Shown here: one piece after another, positions 9,822 to 18,542 of the stretch
Numbering within the stretch: the first letter of the stretch is position 1
Layout of the letters: every line of letters starts with the position of its first letter
NCBI GenBank assembly: GCA_947501805.1
Contig: CANMXJ010000010.1
Span: 1-64,000, forward strand
Reading direction: 5' to 3'
Length of the DNA stretch: 64,000 nucleotides
Source of the DNA: an uncultured Sulfitobacter sp.
Lineage (GTDB): Bacteria; Pseudomonadota; Alphaproteobacteria; Rhodobacterales; Rhodobacteraceae
Made by a program: the position numbers and the translations under genes
The notes under the pieces: generated by a model
Seen by the model: the letters and a program-made list of their open reading frames with translations, nothing else
Told to the model about the DNA's origin: nothing
The model's database searches: none

Positions 9822-9823
9822 TC

Positions 9824-11062
9824 TCAGGCCGCTTTATCCAGTTCAAACGCATCATGTAGCGCCTGCACGGCCAGTTCCATGTATTTGCGATCAATCAGCA
9901 CGGAAATCTTGATCTCGGACGTCGTGATGACCTGAATGTTGATGCCCTCGTTTGACAGAACCTTGAACATCTTGGCAGCCACACCCGTGTGACTGCGCAT
10001 GCCAATGCCCACAACGGAGACTTTGGCCACATCAACATCAGCCAGAAGTCCGGTGTAGTTGATCACCCCGCCTTCCTTCGCCTCTTCCATTGCCTTTTCG
10101 GCCCGCTTGACCTGATCCACAGGGCAAGACCACGTCATATCCGTGCGCCCCTCTTCGGAGATGTTCTGAACGATCATATCAACGTTCACGCCCGCATCCG
10201 ACAGGGCCGTGAAAATCAGCGCCGCGATTCCGGGACGGTCCGCAACCGACACCAGCGTCATTTTGGCTTCTTCGCGGCTGAATGCCACGCCAGCGACCAC
10301 ATTGCTTTCCATGATTTCCTCCTCATCGCAAACGAGCGTACCGGCATCGTCCGATTGTTCTTCAAAACTTGACAGCACGCGCAGCTTGACCTTGTAGCGC
10401 ATTGCCAATTCAACAGACCGTGTCTGCAAGACCTTTGCCCCCAAAGATGCCAGTTCCAGCATCTCTTCAAACGAAATCTTGTCCAGCTTGCGCGCCTTGG
10501 CCTCAACCCGTGGATCGGTGGTGTAAACACCATCAACGTCCGTATAGATATCGCACCGCTCGGCGTCGAATGCCGCTGCGAAGGCCACCGCAGTTGTATC
10601 AGACCCGCCACGTCCCAGTGTTGTGATCCGCCCCTCTGGACTAACGCCCTGAAAGCCCGCGACAACAGCCACCTTCATACCTTCTGCAAACTTTGCCCTG
10701 ATGTTCTCGGGTGGAATGTCCTCTATCCGTGCCGCTGAGTGGGCCGCAGTGGTCAGCACCGGCACCTGCCAGCCTTGCCAAGACCGCGCAGGCACATCCA
10801 TTTCCTGCAACGTCAGCGCCATCAGGCCCGCTGTCACATTCTCACCTGATGAGACAACCGCATCATACTCACGTGCGTCATACATGGGCGAGGTTTCATT
10901 AACCCACCCCACCAGTTCATTAGTTTTCCCCGACATGGCAGAGACAATGACAATCACGTCATACCCTTTGGCCACCTCAACGCCGATGCGTTTCGCAACA
11001 CGCCGGATTCGATCCAATGTGGCCACCGAAGTGCCACCAAATTTCATCACAAGAACTGGCAT
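9824..11062 (-). CDS. lysC: Aspartate kinase
   Basis: LysC phosphorylates aspartate, the first step towards lysine, threonine, methionine and diaminopimelate. The 412-residue product starts with the family signature VMKFGGTSVA and has the kinase loops SSGENVTAGLMA, GRGGSDTTAVA and TDVDGVYTTDPR. Two C-terminal ACT domains (about residues 265-410) carry the usual feedback-regulation fold. Length fits the single-polypeptide enzyme of alphaproteobacteria. ATG 11062 was chosen because homologues begin at this Met; the upstream codons are not conserved in character. The gene is preceded by about 195 nt without a gene. Confidence 0.95.
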   Translation of the reverse strand: MPVLVMKFGGTSVATLDRIRRVAKRIGVEVAKGYDVIVIVSAMSGKTNELVGWVNETSPMYDAREYDAVVSSGENVTAGLMALTLQEMDVPARSWQGWQVPVLTTAAHSAARIEDIPPENIRAKFAEGMKVAVVAGFQGVSPEGRITTLGRGGSDTTAVAFAAAFDAERCDIYTDVDGVYTTDPRVEAKARKLDKISFEEMLELASLGAKVLQTRSVELAMRYKVKLRVLSSFEEQSDDAGTLVCDEEEIMESNVVAGVAFSREEAKMTLVSVADRPGIAALIFTALSDAGVNVDMIVQNISEEGRTDMTWSCPVDQVKRAEKAMEEAKEGGVINYTGLLADVDVAKVSVVGIGMRSHTGVAAKMFKVLSNEGINIQVITTSEIKISVLIDRKYMELAVQALHDAFELDKAA

Positions 11063-11257
11063 AGTCTTTCGCCCCACACAATCACGCGCCGTTTACGCGC
11101 AAGCGATGCCAAGGGCAAGCCAGCTTTGCTTTTTCGCCTTGGAACTTGTGGGGTTCGAGTGTGATCAGTGCGGCACCGTCGGTTCGCATGCCGGTGATGA
11201 TGATGTTGAAAAAAATATGCGTTTCACACAGCTATCTAAGGCCCGCTTTGGTGCTGT

Positions 11258-11914
11258 TCAAAATGCGTGGGGCCGCCCGTCCCAGTTTTCAAAACACCCG
11301 GTTGTTTCAAGGCTCAATGCCTCGAAGCGTTCAATCAAGCCGTCAACCGCTTCATCCGTGGTGATTTCGGCAGTGCTACCGCCCATATCCGTCTGGACCC
11401 AACCGGGATGGTAAATGCCCACTGCAATCCCTTCGGGCCTTAGATCATTCGCCAAATTCAACCCAAGATTAAGAACCGCCGCCTTGGACGAGCGATAGAT
11501 GTAGCTGCCGCCGCTTGCGCCCGTATGGGCGCGCGTGTCCGATCCCATCTGCGATGAGATAATGGCAATCCTTGCTTCGTTTGCCCGCCGCAAATGCGGC
11601 AGCAACGCCTGAATGCCCAGAAATACCCCGGTCACGTTGGTCGCAAAGCTCTGCGCCCAGAGGTCTGCGCCGTAACCTGTGTCCAGATCATCACCTTTGT
11701 CCAGATAAACACCCGCGTTGCAAACCAGCAGATCTACCGGCACATCGCCCAGCGCCTCGGCCATTTCCTTGTGGCTAGCGGGGCGTGTGACATCCAGTTG
11801 TATTTGCGCGGCCACCGAACGTCCCGTGCCGATCACATCCCGCCCCATCTCGCGGTATTTTGCCGCCAAACCTGCACCGATGCCACGACTCGCCCCTGTA
11901 ATCACTACGGCCAT
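11258..11914 (-). CDS. Short-chain dehydrogenase/reductase
   Basis: This 218-residue SDR has the Rossmann motif TGASRGIGAGLA at its N-terminus, the NAG motif in LLVCNAGVYLD, a serine (IIISSQMG region) and the catalytic pair YIYRSSKAAV (Tyr and Lys four apart). The substrate is not predictable. It follows the DUF1178 gene by 16 nt on the same strand, so the two are probably co-transcribed. The C-terminus ends in ENWDGRPHAF, somewhat shorter than the classical 250 residues. Confidence 0.9.
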   Translation of the reverse strand: MAVVITGASRGIGAGLAAKYREMGRDVIGTGRSVAAQIQLDVTRPASHKEMAEALGDVPVDLLVCNAGVYLDKGDDLDTGYGADLWAQSFATNVTGVFLGIQALLPHLRRANEARIAIISSQMGSDTRAHTGASGGSYIYRSSKAAVLNLGLNLANDLRPEGIAVGIYHPGWVQTDMGGSTAEITTDEAVDGLIERFEALSLETTGCFENWDGRPHAF

Positions 11915-11930
11915 GTCTGGTGTTCCTTGT

Positions 11931-12362
11931 TCAAGTCAGTTTTTGTTTGGGTTTGAAAGGCAAGGGCATCAACGGCACGCCGTCTTCGATCAGCTCTTTT
12001 GCTTGATCCAGCCGTGCCTCTCCATAGATCGAACGTTCAGGCTTTTCCCCCAAGTGCATCGCGCGCGCTTCTTGCGCAAAACTGTCACCGACATAGTCCG
12101 AAGTTTCTTCAACCTTCTTTCGCAGTTCGATCATGGCTTTTTCGACATCACTTGCCGGTTCGTGCAGAACCGGAGCGGTTTGGGCCGTATCCTCGCCGGC
12201 AATCCGTACGCGAGGTGCCATCAATGCCTTTGTCACCTTCACGCTGCCGCAAATGGCACATGACAAATGCCCCGCTCTTTCCAAAGCGTCATAGGCCGCC
12301 GCGGATTTGAACCAGCTTTGCGACTGATGGCCGTCATCACATTTGAGCGTATATTGGATCAT
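11931..12362 (-). CDS. DUF1178 family protein
   Basis: The 143-residue protein starts MIQYTLKCDDGHQSQSWFKS, the typical start of DUF1178 proteins. These look like small zinc-ribbon proteins; the Cys in KCDDGH and the pair in LSCAICGS are candidate metal ligands. The C-terminal half is helical and ends in a PLPFKPKQK tail. The family is widespread in alphaproteobacteria and has no known function. It sits 58 nt downstream of the Nudix gene and 16 nt upstream of the SDR gene, in a likely three-gene operon. Confidence 0.9.
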   Translation of the reverse strand: MIQYTLKCDDGHQSQSWFKSAAAYDALERAGHLSCAICGSVKVTKALMAPRVRIAGEDTAQTAPVLHEPASDVEKAMIELRKKVEETSDYVGDSFAQEARAMHLGEKPERSIYGEARLDQAKELIEDGVPLMPLPFKPKQKLT

Positions 12363-12420
12363 ACCAGCTCTGTTTTGTTAATATCTTCAGTTCTAGACAT
12401 GGAGCGCCCCAAGGGCCACG

Positions 12421-12891
12421 TCAAGAAGCCTGCGTCTTGGGCCGAGGGTCAAAATCCAGAATCAGACGCCCCAAATCTGGTTCAGCCACCAGTTTCGCCG
12501 CTTTCTTGCGCGAGACCCAACGGCGGCGGCGCTGTCCGCTTTCAGGGAACTTCTTGGCCAGCGACTTTACTTCGACGGGATACAGCATAGCCAAACAAGG
12601 CAAGGTATCCTGTGGCCCCATGGTCTTGCCATATGAATAAACGCCCAGACATTCCTGAGCTGCCTTACCTGTCACACCGGCTTCTTCCCATGCCTCAATG
12701 GCAGCGGATGCTGACGGGGTTTTCCCATCCATCGGCCATCCCTTCGGCACAATCCAGCGTTTTGAACCGCGCGACGTGATTAGCAATATCTGCACTTTGC
12801 CGCGCCGAATCCGGTAACATAGCGCTGCAAACTGCGTGCGCACGTCACCTTTGCGGGCACCTTTCAATTCAAGGGGAGGTTGTTTTGTCAT
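12421..12891 (-). CDS. Nudix hydrolase
   Basis: The 156-residue protein carries a Nudix domain. After the strand WIVPKGWPMDG comes a Nudix helix of the form AAIEAWEEAGVTG, in which the usual REVXEE core reads EAWEEAG. The two glutamates that bind metal are kept while the Arg is replaced. This subfamily is related to diphosphoinositol-polyphosphate/diadenosine polyphosphate hydrolases such as DdhA-like proteins, but the substrate is uncertain. ATG 12891 is preferred over the upstream in-frame start at 12921. It is divergent from modA and leads the Nudix-DUF1178-SDR run. Confidence 0.85.
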   Translation of the reverse strand: MTKQPPLELKGARKGDVRTQFAALCYRIRRGKVQILLITSRGSKRWIVPKGWPMDGKTPSASAAIEAWEEAGVTGKAAQECLGVYSYGKTMGPQDTLPCLAMLYPVEVKSLAKKFPESGQRRRRWVSRKKAAKLVAEPDLGRLILDFDPRPKTQAS

Positions 12892-13006
12892 GCACCGCTT
12901 CAGCCGCTCTTTTGCAGGCAAACATGGCCCGCTGCCCTGCCAAGTACAAGAGGTTCACTGCCCATTGCGCTTGAAGGGCCAGAGCGCATCGCTAATAGTG
13001 CGCGCA

Positions 13007-13729
13007 ATGACACGTTTGTCCGCCTTTCTGTTCCTGTTGCTTTCGTTTGCATCACCCGTTTGCGCGGCAGAGCAACGGGTGACTGTTTTTGCAGCCGCCA
13101 GTTTGCGCGGTGTGCTTGGTGATATCTCGGACGCCTCCGGATTTGATGTAAGCCTGTCTTTTGGCGGGTCCGGCACAATGGCCCGCCAGATTGGTGCAGG
13201 TGCGCCCGCGGATGTCGTCGTGCTGGCCAATGATCTCTGGATGGACTGGCTGGTTGATCAAAACATCAAAGGCATGGGCACGCCACAGGTCGTTGCACAA
13301 AACTCCCTTGTCCTGATTGCACCAGCGGGGGCAACACGGCTCGCCGCGCTTGACGATCTGCCCACAAAACTTAGCGACAACAGGCTGGCCATGGGTCAGC
13401 GTGATGCTGTGCCTGCCGGAACATATGCCCGCCAGTGGCTTGAGAACGCAGGGCTTTGGAATGCTATCAAAAACCGTCTGGCAGAGACCGACAACGTCCG
13501 CTCCGCCCTTGTGCTTGTTTCCCGCGGGGATGTGGCGTTTGGGGTGGTCTATGCAACCGATGCCTTGGCGGAACCCGCAGTGCAAATTGTCTGGAACATT
13601 TCACCACAAGATCACGATCCCATCAGATATCTAGCCGCCGCCCTGACACCTTCTGGCGAAACATATCTGAACTATCTCGCAGGTGATGAAGCCAGCGCAA
13701 TCTTTACCGCACAGGGGTTCCTGCGATGA
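13007..13729 (+). CDS. modA: Molybdate ABC transporter substrate-binding protein
   Basis: ModA captures molybdate (or tungstate) in the periplasm and hands it to ModB. The 240-residue precursor has a signal peptide (hydrophobic SAFLFLLLSFASPVCAA) and the ligand-binding motifs FAAASLRG with the oxyanion-contact Ser, FGGSGTMARQI, and GAPADVVV. ATG 13007 places the start directly before the signal peptide; the longer open frame upstream overlaps the divergent Nudix gene and is rejected. It overlaps modB by the ATGA junction at 13726-13729, so the three mod genes are translationally coupled. I saw no molybdenum-cofactor riboswitch in the 115-nt leader. Confidence 0.93.
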   Translation: MTRLSAFLFLLLSFASPVCAAEQRVTVFAAASLRGVLGDISDASGFDVSLSFGGSGTMARQIGAGAPADVVVLANDLWMDWLVDQNIKGMGTPQVVAQNSLVLIAPAGATRLAALDDLPTKLSDNRLAMGQRDAVPAGTYARQWLENAGLWNAIKNRLAETDNVRSALVLVSRGDVAFGVVYATDALAEPAVQIVWNISPQDHDPIRYLAAALTPSGETYLNYLAGDEASAIFTAQGFLR

Positions 13730-14415
13730 CCCCTGACGCCGCCGCATGGGAGGCCTTGCGCCTCTCGCTTTGGGTTTCCGGTTGGGCCACGCTCTTTGCG
13801 ATCCCGCTGGCGCTCTGGATGGCGTGGCTGCTTGCACGCGGGCAGTTTCGCGGCAAAGCCCTGCTCAGCGCGTTTGTCCACCTTCCGCTTGTCCTGCCGC
13901 CTGTCGTCACAGGCTATCTTCTGCTCATCCTTTTTGGCCGTAATGCACCGATAGGCCGGTTGCTCGACTCTGTCGGTCTCAGCCTCGCTTTCCATTGGAG
14001 TGGTGCCGTGCTTGCTGCTGTTATCATGGGGTTTCCGTTGATGGTGCGCGCCATGCGCCTTGCTATTGAAGCTGTTGATCCCAAACTCGAAGAAGCCGCT
14101 GCAACCTTGGGTGCGCCCCGCTGGTCTGTGTTTGGCCGGGTCACGCTACCCCTGATCGCGCCCGGCATCCTTGCCGGCGCGGTCATGGGGTTCGCCAAAG
14201 CGATGGGTGAATTTGGCGCAACCATCACCTTTGTTGCCAATATTCCGGGCCAGACCCAAACCCTGCCCAGCGCAATCTGGACCGCGCTGCAAATTCCGGG
14301 CGGCGAAAATCAGGCCGTTGTCATGGTGATCATGGCCTGCGTCGTCGCCATGGGGGCAGTGCTGGTTTCGGAAACCCTTGCAAGACGCGTCGCCGCGCGG
14401 ATTGCAGGCACATGA
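13726..14415 (+). CDS. modB: Molybdate ABC transporter permease
   Basis: ModB is the inner-membrane channel of the molybdate importer. The 229-residue protein has about five to six membrane helices and the ABC permease coupling motif EAAATLGAPRWSVFGRVTLP around residue 125-145, which docks with ModC. The loop MGEFGATITF, with its conserved Gly, is typical of ModB. Its start overlaps the modA stop (ATGA) and its stop overlaps the modC start, giving tight coupling. Confidence 0.95.
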   Translation: MTPDAAAWEALRLSLWVSGWATLFAIPLALWMAWLLARGQFRGKALLSAFVHLPLVLPPVVTGYLLLILFGRNAPIGRLLDSVGLSLAFHWSGAVLAAVIMGFPLMVRAMRLAIEAVDPKLEEAAATLGAPRWSVFGRVTLPLIAPGILAGAVMGFAKAMGEFGATITFVANIPGQTQTLPSAIWTALQIPGGENQAVVMVIMACVVAMGAVLVSETLARRVAARIAGT

Positions 14416-15500
14416 CACTTTCGGTCAATATCAAACATGCCTTTACGGGCTTTGATCTGGACGTTGCATTCGAAGCAGGTGCAGGGATCACCGCACTCTT
14501 TGGCCGGTCGGGATCAGGAAAAACCACAGTGGTTAACGCGGTTGCCGGACTGCTGAAACCGGATCGCGGCAACATCAAACTGGATCATGATACGCTTTTT
14601 GACAGCGCATCGCGCAGCTTTGTCCCGCCAGCGGTACGCCGTCTGGGCTATGTCTTTCAGGATGCGCGGCTCTTCCCCCATTTCAGCGTTCTGGAAAACC
14701 TGACTTTTGGTGCCAAATACGCGCCCGCGCATACGCAGGGTGCCGGATTGGACGATGTTGTCAGACTTCTGGGATTGGAGGATTTGTTATCCCGTGGCCC
14801 GGCCACGCTTTCCGGAGGGGAGAAACAGCGCGTGGCGTTAGGGCGGGCGTTGTTGTGCAAACCACGAATGCTGTTGATGGACGAGCCGCTTGCCAGTCTG
14901 GATGGTCCGCGCAAACAGGACATTCTGCCCTACCTCGAACGCCTGCGCGATGGCCCGCTGGGCCTGCCGATCCTCTACGTCAGCCACGCCGTTGACGAGA
15001 TTGCGAGGCTGGCTGATACGCTGGTTCTGCTCAAGGATGGTCGTGTGCAACACTCCGGTCCGCTGTTCGACGTCCTGGCCAATCCTTCGGCGGTGCCGCT
15101 GCTGGGCGTGCGCGAGGCCGGCGCTGTGGTCGAGGCAACCGTGTTGGCCCATGCGGATGATGGCCTGTCCCACTTGCGCATCAGCGCGGGCGATTTGCAC
15201 CTTCCGGGTGTGCAGGCCGATGTCGGCACAAAGGTCCGTCTGCGCGTACTTGCGCAAGATGTGACCCTGGCCCTGACCCGCCCAAAAGGATTATCGGCAC
15301 TGAATATTCTGCCTGTGACTGTCGAAGGCATACATCAGGGCGGCGGACCCGGTGCAGCCATTTCACTGAAAGCCGGGGAAGAAAAGCTACTCGCAAGGGT
15401 CACGGCGCGTGCCGTGGCTGACCTTGGTCTCACCACCGGCCTTAAGTGCTTTGCCATCCTCAAAGCGACAAGCGTCGCGCCGGAAAGCATTGGACGTTAG
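14412..15500 (+). CDS. modC: Molybdate ABC transporter ATP-binding protein
   Basis: ModC powers molybdate import. The 362-residue protein has Walker A GRSGSGKTT near residue 31, the Q-loop in VFQDARLFPH, the ABC signature TLSGGEKQRVALGRAL, and Walker B LLMDEPLASLD followed by the switch His in YVSHAVDE. Residues from about 290 form a molybdate-binding TOBE (Mop) domain (LNILPVTVEGI), which in the family allows feedback inhibition by molybdate. It ends 2 nt before the convergent EcsC gene stop. Confidence 0.95.
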   Translation: MTLSVNIKHAFTGFDLDVAFEAGAGITALFGRSGSGKTTVVNAVAGLLKPDRGNIKLDHDTLFDSASRSFVPPAVRRLGYVFQDARLFPHFSVLENLTFGAKYAPAHTQGAGLDDVVRLLGLEDLLSRGPATLSGGEKQRVALGRALLCKPRMLLMDEPLASLDGPRKQDILPYLERLRDGPLGLPILYVSHAVDEIARLADTLVLLKDGRVQHSGPLFDVLANPSAVPLLGVREAGAVVEATVLAHADDGLSHLRISAGDLHLPGVQADVGTKVRLRVLAQDVTLALTRPKGLSALNILPVTVEGIHQGGGPGAAISLKAGEEKLLARVTARAVADLGLTTGLKCFAILKATSVAPESIGR

Positions 15501-15502
15501 GC

Positions 15503-16270
15503 TCAGACCTTGACCGCCGGTTTCGCCATGCGGTGTTCCAATCGTTGCAACAATTCGGGGTGGGACACATCCGCATCAATCGCCAGTTTGCGCAGGCCGA
15601 AATGCACATGGGCCACGTCTTCGTAATAGCTCGTGTAAGCGTAATTCGTGGCTGCGCCCGCAACCGCCCCCAAAACAGGAACGGCCTGAGCGGCCAGTTT
15701 CTGGCCCATCACAACCGCCAGCTTTGGTGCGATGTTTGAGATCACCGCCTGCATCGCCTTGCCCGACAAGGCAATCCGCGCAGACAAAAACCCCAAATCA
15801 GCCCCGTCATCGTCCGAAAGCGGGCCAGCTGCCGCAAACACCTGAATACAGTCAAACTGCACATTTTCGGCATCAGCATCAAAGCCGTGCTCTACCGCGA
15901 CACCCTGAATAACACGCAACAGCAATGTAGTCGTCACCGGCAACTCCGCCAGCGCGGTTGGCAATCCGCCCGCCCCGCCTGCCGCTCCCATGGCTGTTGT
16001 CACCGTCTGGTTCAGCCAGCTTGCCTGATCGGGTACGACGGACCGGCTGGAGTGCGCCGCACGCATCGCATGCCCCAACGCCGCTATCGTTGCGCTTTCC
16101 AGATTGTTGCGGATCGGCTCTGGCAAGCGGTCCAGTAAACTGTCCGCAGATCCGCCAATCAGGTTCAATACGTTGATCCCCAGACCGCCTGCCGCCTTGT
16201 AGCGACGTGCCAGATCATCAAGCTGCGCTTCAACGTCAATGGACGTCGGCAATGTGGTGTCTATCGTCAT
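15503..16270 (-). CDS. EcsC family protein
   Basis: The 255-residue protein resembles the EcsC family, named after the third gene of the Bacillus ecs locus. Its biochemical role is not settled. It is helical, with long weakly hydrophobic Gly/Ala segments (GAAGGAGGLPTALAELPVTTTLLLRV is the core region, about residues 95-120) and a C-terminal GAVAGAATNYAYTSYYEDVAHVHF-like stretch typical of the family. No signal peptide is seen. The ATG at 16270 is the only sensible start. It is a single-gene unit facing modC. Confidence 0.85.
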   Translation of the reverse strand: MTIDTTLPTSIDVEAQLDDLARRYKAAGGLGINVLNLIGGSADSLLDRLPEPIRNNLESATIAALGHAMRAAHSSRSVVPDQASWLNQTVTTAMGAAGGAGGLPTALAELPVTTTLLLRVIQGVAVEHGFDADAENVQFDCIQVFAAAGPLSDDDGADLGFLSARIALSGKAMQAVISNIAPKLAVVMGQKLAAQAVPVLGAVAGAATNYAYTSYYEDVAHVHFGLRKLAIDADVSHPELLQRLEHRMAKPAVKV

Positions 16271-16316
16271 GGGCGCTCCTGTATTGGAACCAATGTGGGG
16301 TCAAAGCACAGGAATT

Positions 16317-16835
16317 TCAATCTATCCAGCGGCGCACGTCCCCGTGCACCCCATTCCAAGCCCCGTGTTTGAGTGCCCGCCCCAACACACGTTCGGGATT
16401 TGTCGGGGGCGGCATAACCACCTGATCCAGCCGGGAAAAACCGAACCGATTGTAATAGGGCGCATCCCCGACCAGCAACACGCGGTCCCATCCCAAAGGG
16501 GCGGCGTGGCGCATGCTTTCTTCCATCAGCGCATGGCCCAGACCTTCGCCTTGTCGCGTCGGGTGAACGGCAACCGGTCCCAGCAACAAGGCCTCAACAT
16601 TCCCGATCCGCACCGGCCAATACCGGATGGCTCCGCCCAAAATCCCGTCCGCATCACGCGCGACATGACTAAGGCCCTGAACCGCCGGTATACCGTCACG
16701 CAGACGGTAGGAGGAAAGCGCCTCCCGCCCTGGCGCGAAACACGTGTCATAAAGCGCCTCGACCTCCCAATAGTCAGTCTCTTTTTCGGGGGTCAGGTGG
16801 TACAAGGCGGGCGGCTTTCTGATTTGCAGTGGCAT
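16317..16835 (-). CDS. GNAT family N-acetyltransferase
   Basis: The 172-residue protein is a GNAT acetyltransferase of the YhbS-like kind. The acetyl-CoA pyrophosphate loop reads HPTRQGEGLGHALMEESM, preceded by the LLLGPVAV strand, and the motif GDAPYYNRFGFSRL towards the C-terminus is characteristic of this group. The acceptor is unknown. Several in-frame Met codons lie at the start (16859, 16847, 16835); 16835 has a GGGCGG sequence nearby and avoids crowding the divergent flavin reductase gene, but the choice is uncertain. Confidence 0.87.
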   Translation of the reverse strand: MPLQIRKPPALYHLTPEKETDYWEVEALYDTCFAPGREALSSYRLRDGIPAVQGLSHVARDADGILGGAIRYWPVRIGNVEALLLGPVAVHPTRQGEGLGHALMEESMRHAAPLGWDRVLLVGDAPYYNRFGFSRLDQVVMPPPTNPERVLGRALKHGAWNGVHGDVRRWID

Positions 16836-16887
16836 CCGCCCTAGCATGAGGTTAGCCATGGGCGCAAACCATCAAAGGACCGCCCTC

Positions 16888-17493
16888 ATGTTCTATCGTC
16901 CCGCTGACGGCCACGGCCTGCCCCACAACCCGTTCAACGCCATTGTCACCCCACGCCCTATCGGCTGGATTTCGACCCGTGACAGCGCGGGGCGCGACAA
17001 CCTGGCACCCTATTCGTTTTTCAACGGCGTGGCCTATGTGCCGCCGCAAGTGATGTTTGCCTCAACCGGAGTGAAGGACGACGTGCACGGCACAAAGGAT
17101 TCAGTCGCCAACATTCGCGAAACAGGTGTGTTTTGCGTGAACATCGTGGAATACGCAGCACGCGACGCAATGAACCTGTCCTCAGCCACCCTGCCCCACG
17201 GCACGGACGAATTCGCCCATGCGGGTGTCGAGAAAGCAGAGTGCGGCGTGATCGACTGCGCGCGTGTGGGTTCTGCGCCCGCTTCATTGGAATGTCGCAT
17301 GACGCAAGTGGTCCAGATCGAGGGCGCTGCAAACTACGTTGTTTTTGGCGAAGTTGTCGGCGTTCACCTGCGCGATGATTGTGTTGTGAACGGACGATTT
17401 GACGTAACACAGTACCAGCCATTGTCGCGGTTAGGATATCGCGACTATTCGGTCGTGCGCGAGGTGTTCGAGATCATCAGGCCGGATGATTGA
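16888..17493 (+). CDS. Flavin reductase family (FMN-binding split barrel) protein
   Basis: The 201-residue protein is a flavin reductase-like split-barrel protein. The N-terminal FNAIVTPRPIGWISTRDSAG, then the FMN-contacting LAPYSFFNGVAYVPP and SVANIRETGVFCVNI, are family hallmarks. Members bind FMN as dimers; reductase activity is established only for some of them, so the catalytic role is an inference. ATG 16888 follows AAAGGA by eight bases. The short divergent spacing to the GNAT gene (52 nt) suggests a shared control region. Confidence 0.9.
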   Translation: MFYRPADGHGLPHNPFNAIVTPRPIGWISTRDSAGRDNLAPYSFFNGVAYVPPQVMFASTGVKDDVHGTKDSVANIRETGVFCVNIVEYAARDAMNLSSATLPHGTDEFAHAGVEKAECGVIDCARVGSAPASLECRMTQVVQIEGAANYVVFGEVVGVHLRDDCVVNGRFDVTQYQPLSRLGYRDYSVVREVFEIIRPDD

Positions 17494-17640
17494 ATGTATC
17501 CGCGCTTCGACGAACGTGCCATTTTGGATAGGTGATCAGATTAGAGGCGATAGCCACAAAAGAGCCACTGACCAGAAATACCTTTGGCCAAACCGCCCTT
17601 TGATCTGTGCAAACTTTCGCAAGACAATCATCAACCATGC

Positions 17641-17677
17641 CAAAGATAAAGCGGCATGAAAGTAAATTCATGCCGCT
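17641..17677 (-). terminator. Rho-independent terminator of VPLPA-CTERM gene 1
   Basis: A perfect 11-bp inverted repeat (arms 17650-17660 and 17667-17677, core GCGGCATGAA) with a six-base loop is followed on the minus strand by a U-rich stretch (TTATCTTT). It lies 59 nt after the stop of the 17736-18326 gene. The stem is nearly identical to the one at 18835-18869. Confidence 0.85.
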
Positions 17678-17735
17678 CAATACCGTGTCGTCAGCTTATA
17701 GATCCAATCGTCCGTTAAAATAGGACAATGAGAAA

Positions 17736-18326
17736 TTATGCTGCGTTCTTCTTACGACGTCTCATGGCACCAAAAGCGCCAAGACCGCCAAGCAACAGGA
17801 AGCCCGCCGCTGGAAGCGGAATGGGAGCTACTTCCGCGTAGTCCAAGCTGTAGGAGATGAAATCAGGCCGCGAAGAAATATCAACGCCTGAGCCGGTTGT
17901 GAATGAGAGTGAGAAGTTATTGTCACCCAAAATTGACGACATCAGACCAGCAGTCAAATCAAGGTTGAAAGTCAGCTCAACATTGTCAAATGAGAAGTTA
18001 GTGGCAACGCCGCTCGCAAGAGACAGGCCAGCAACGGTGTTGTTATCGATGACCGCCCCACCATTGTTGCGCAGTCGAACGGATCCCGCAGTATCCAATG
18101 TCATCACGGCTGTTTCGATATCAAATACTGGTGGCGGGCCATCAGAAAAGTCGCCGTTCAGAACAACCGTCAACGAGCCAGCCCCCATTGGCGCGACTAC
18201 AGTTTCTGAAAAACTGATAACCTGATTTGGGCCGGTGATGGCTTCCATACCGGAATACGTGGCAGCGTGTGCAGCTGTCGCGCTTAGCGCAATTGCAGCG
18301 GATGCTAATATTGACTTAAATTTCAT
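17736..18326 (-). CDS. VPLPA-CTERM sorting domain protein 1
   Basis: The 196-residue secreted protein has a Sec signal peptide (residues 1-21, ending TAAHA). A central beta-rich region carries no motif I recognise. A C-terminal sorting signal follows: the box PIPLPAAG near residue 168, a hydrophobic helix and a basic RRRKK tail. This is the VPLPA variant of the PEP-CTERM system, in which an exosortase cleaves the signal and anchors or releases the protein at the cell surface; the exosortase is not in this window. Such proteins are linked to exopolysaccharide and biofilm formation in some bacteria. It is a paralogue of the next gene in its ends and flanks, though the middles differ. Confidence 0.88.
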   Translation of the reverse strand: MKFKSILASAAIALSATAAHAATYSGMEAITGPNQVISFSETVVAPMGAGSLTVVLNGDFSDGPPPVFDIETAVMTLDTAGSVRLRNNGGAVIDNNTVAGLSLASGVATNFSFDNVELTFNLDLTAGLMSSILGDNNFSLSFTTGSGVDISSRPDFISYSLDYAEVAPIPLPAAGFLLLGGLGAFGAMRRRKKNAA

Positions 18327-18362
18327 GATTGGTTTCCTAATTTCTCACAGGGTTTGATTTGC

Positions 18363-18377
18363 ACTCGACAGCGGAGC
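18363..18377 (-). promoter_or_regulatory. Leader hairpin element of VPLPA-CTERM gene 1
   Basis: The minus strand reads GCTCCGCTGTCGAGT, 37-51 nt before the start codon. The same element occurs 38-52 nt before gene 2 as a perfect hairpin. Conservation between the two leaders suggests a role in message stability or translation; this is inference. Confidence 0.45.
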
Positions 18378-18408
18378 AGAATTGGTCAGTTTTACTGGTT
18401 ATTATTGA

Positions 18409-18437
18409 CATAACGCAGTCATGACCAATCCAGTCAA
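18409..18437 (-). promoter_or_regulatory. Putative promoter of VPLPA-CTERM gene 1
   Basis: A minus-strand TTGACT (18432-18437) is separated by 17 nt from GTTATG (18409-18414). The -10 match to the standard consensus is poor. Its support is that gene 2 has TTGACA and GTTAGA with the same spacing at the same distance from its start codon (about 111 nt to the outer edge). Confidence 0.45.
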
Positions 18438-18523
18438 GGAAATTAACAATTTATGCCAATTCAATGCATTTTTTGTGAAATTATCCCGCAAAATTAGCGC
18501 CAATGTTCCTTGCAGTGCTATTC

Positions 18524-18542
18524 TGTCTCCAAACAAGAAACA
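18524..18542. promoter_or_regulatory. Operator-like inverted repeat upstream of VPLPA-CTERM gene 1
   Basis: TGTCTCCAAACAAGAAACA is an imperfect 7-5-7 palindrome whose near edge is 198 nt before the start codon. It matches the perfect palindrome 199 nt before gene 2, and the surrounding 50 nt are also similar. It looks like a binding site for a shared activator acting from a distance. Confidence 0.5.

Noticed and set aside
12892-13006. A molybdenum-cofactor riboswitch or ModE site in the modA leader
   Set aside because: No extended stem-loop set or TATA-type ModE palindrome was visible in the 115-nt divergent region.
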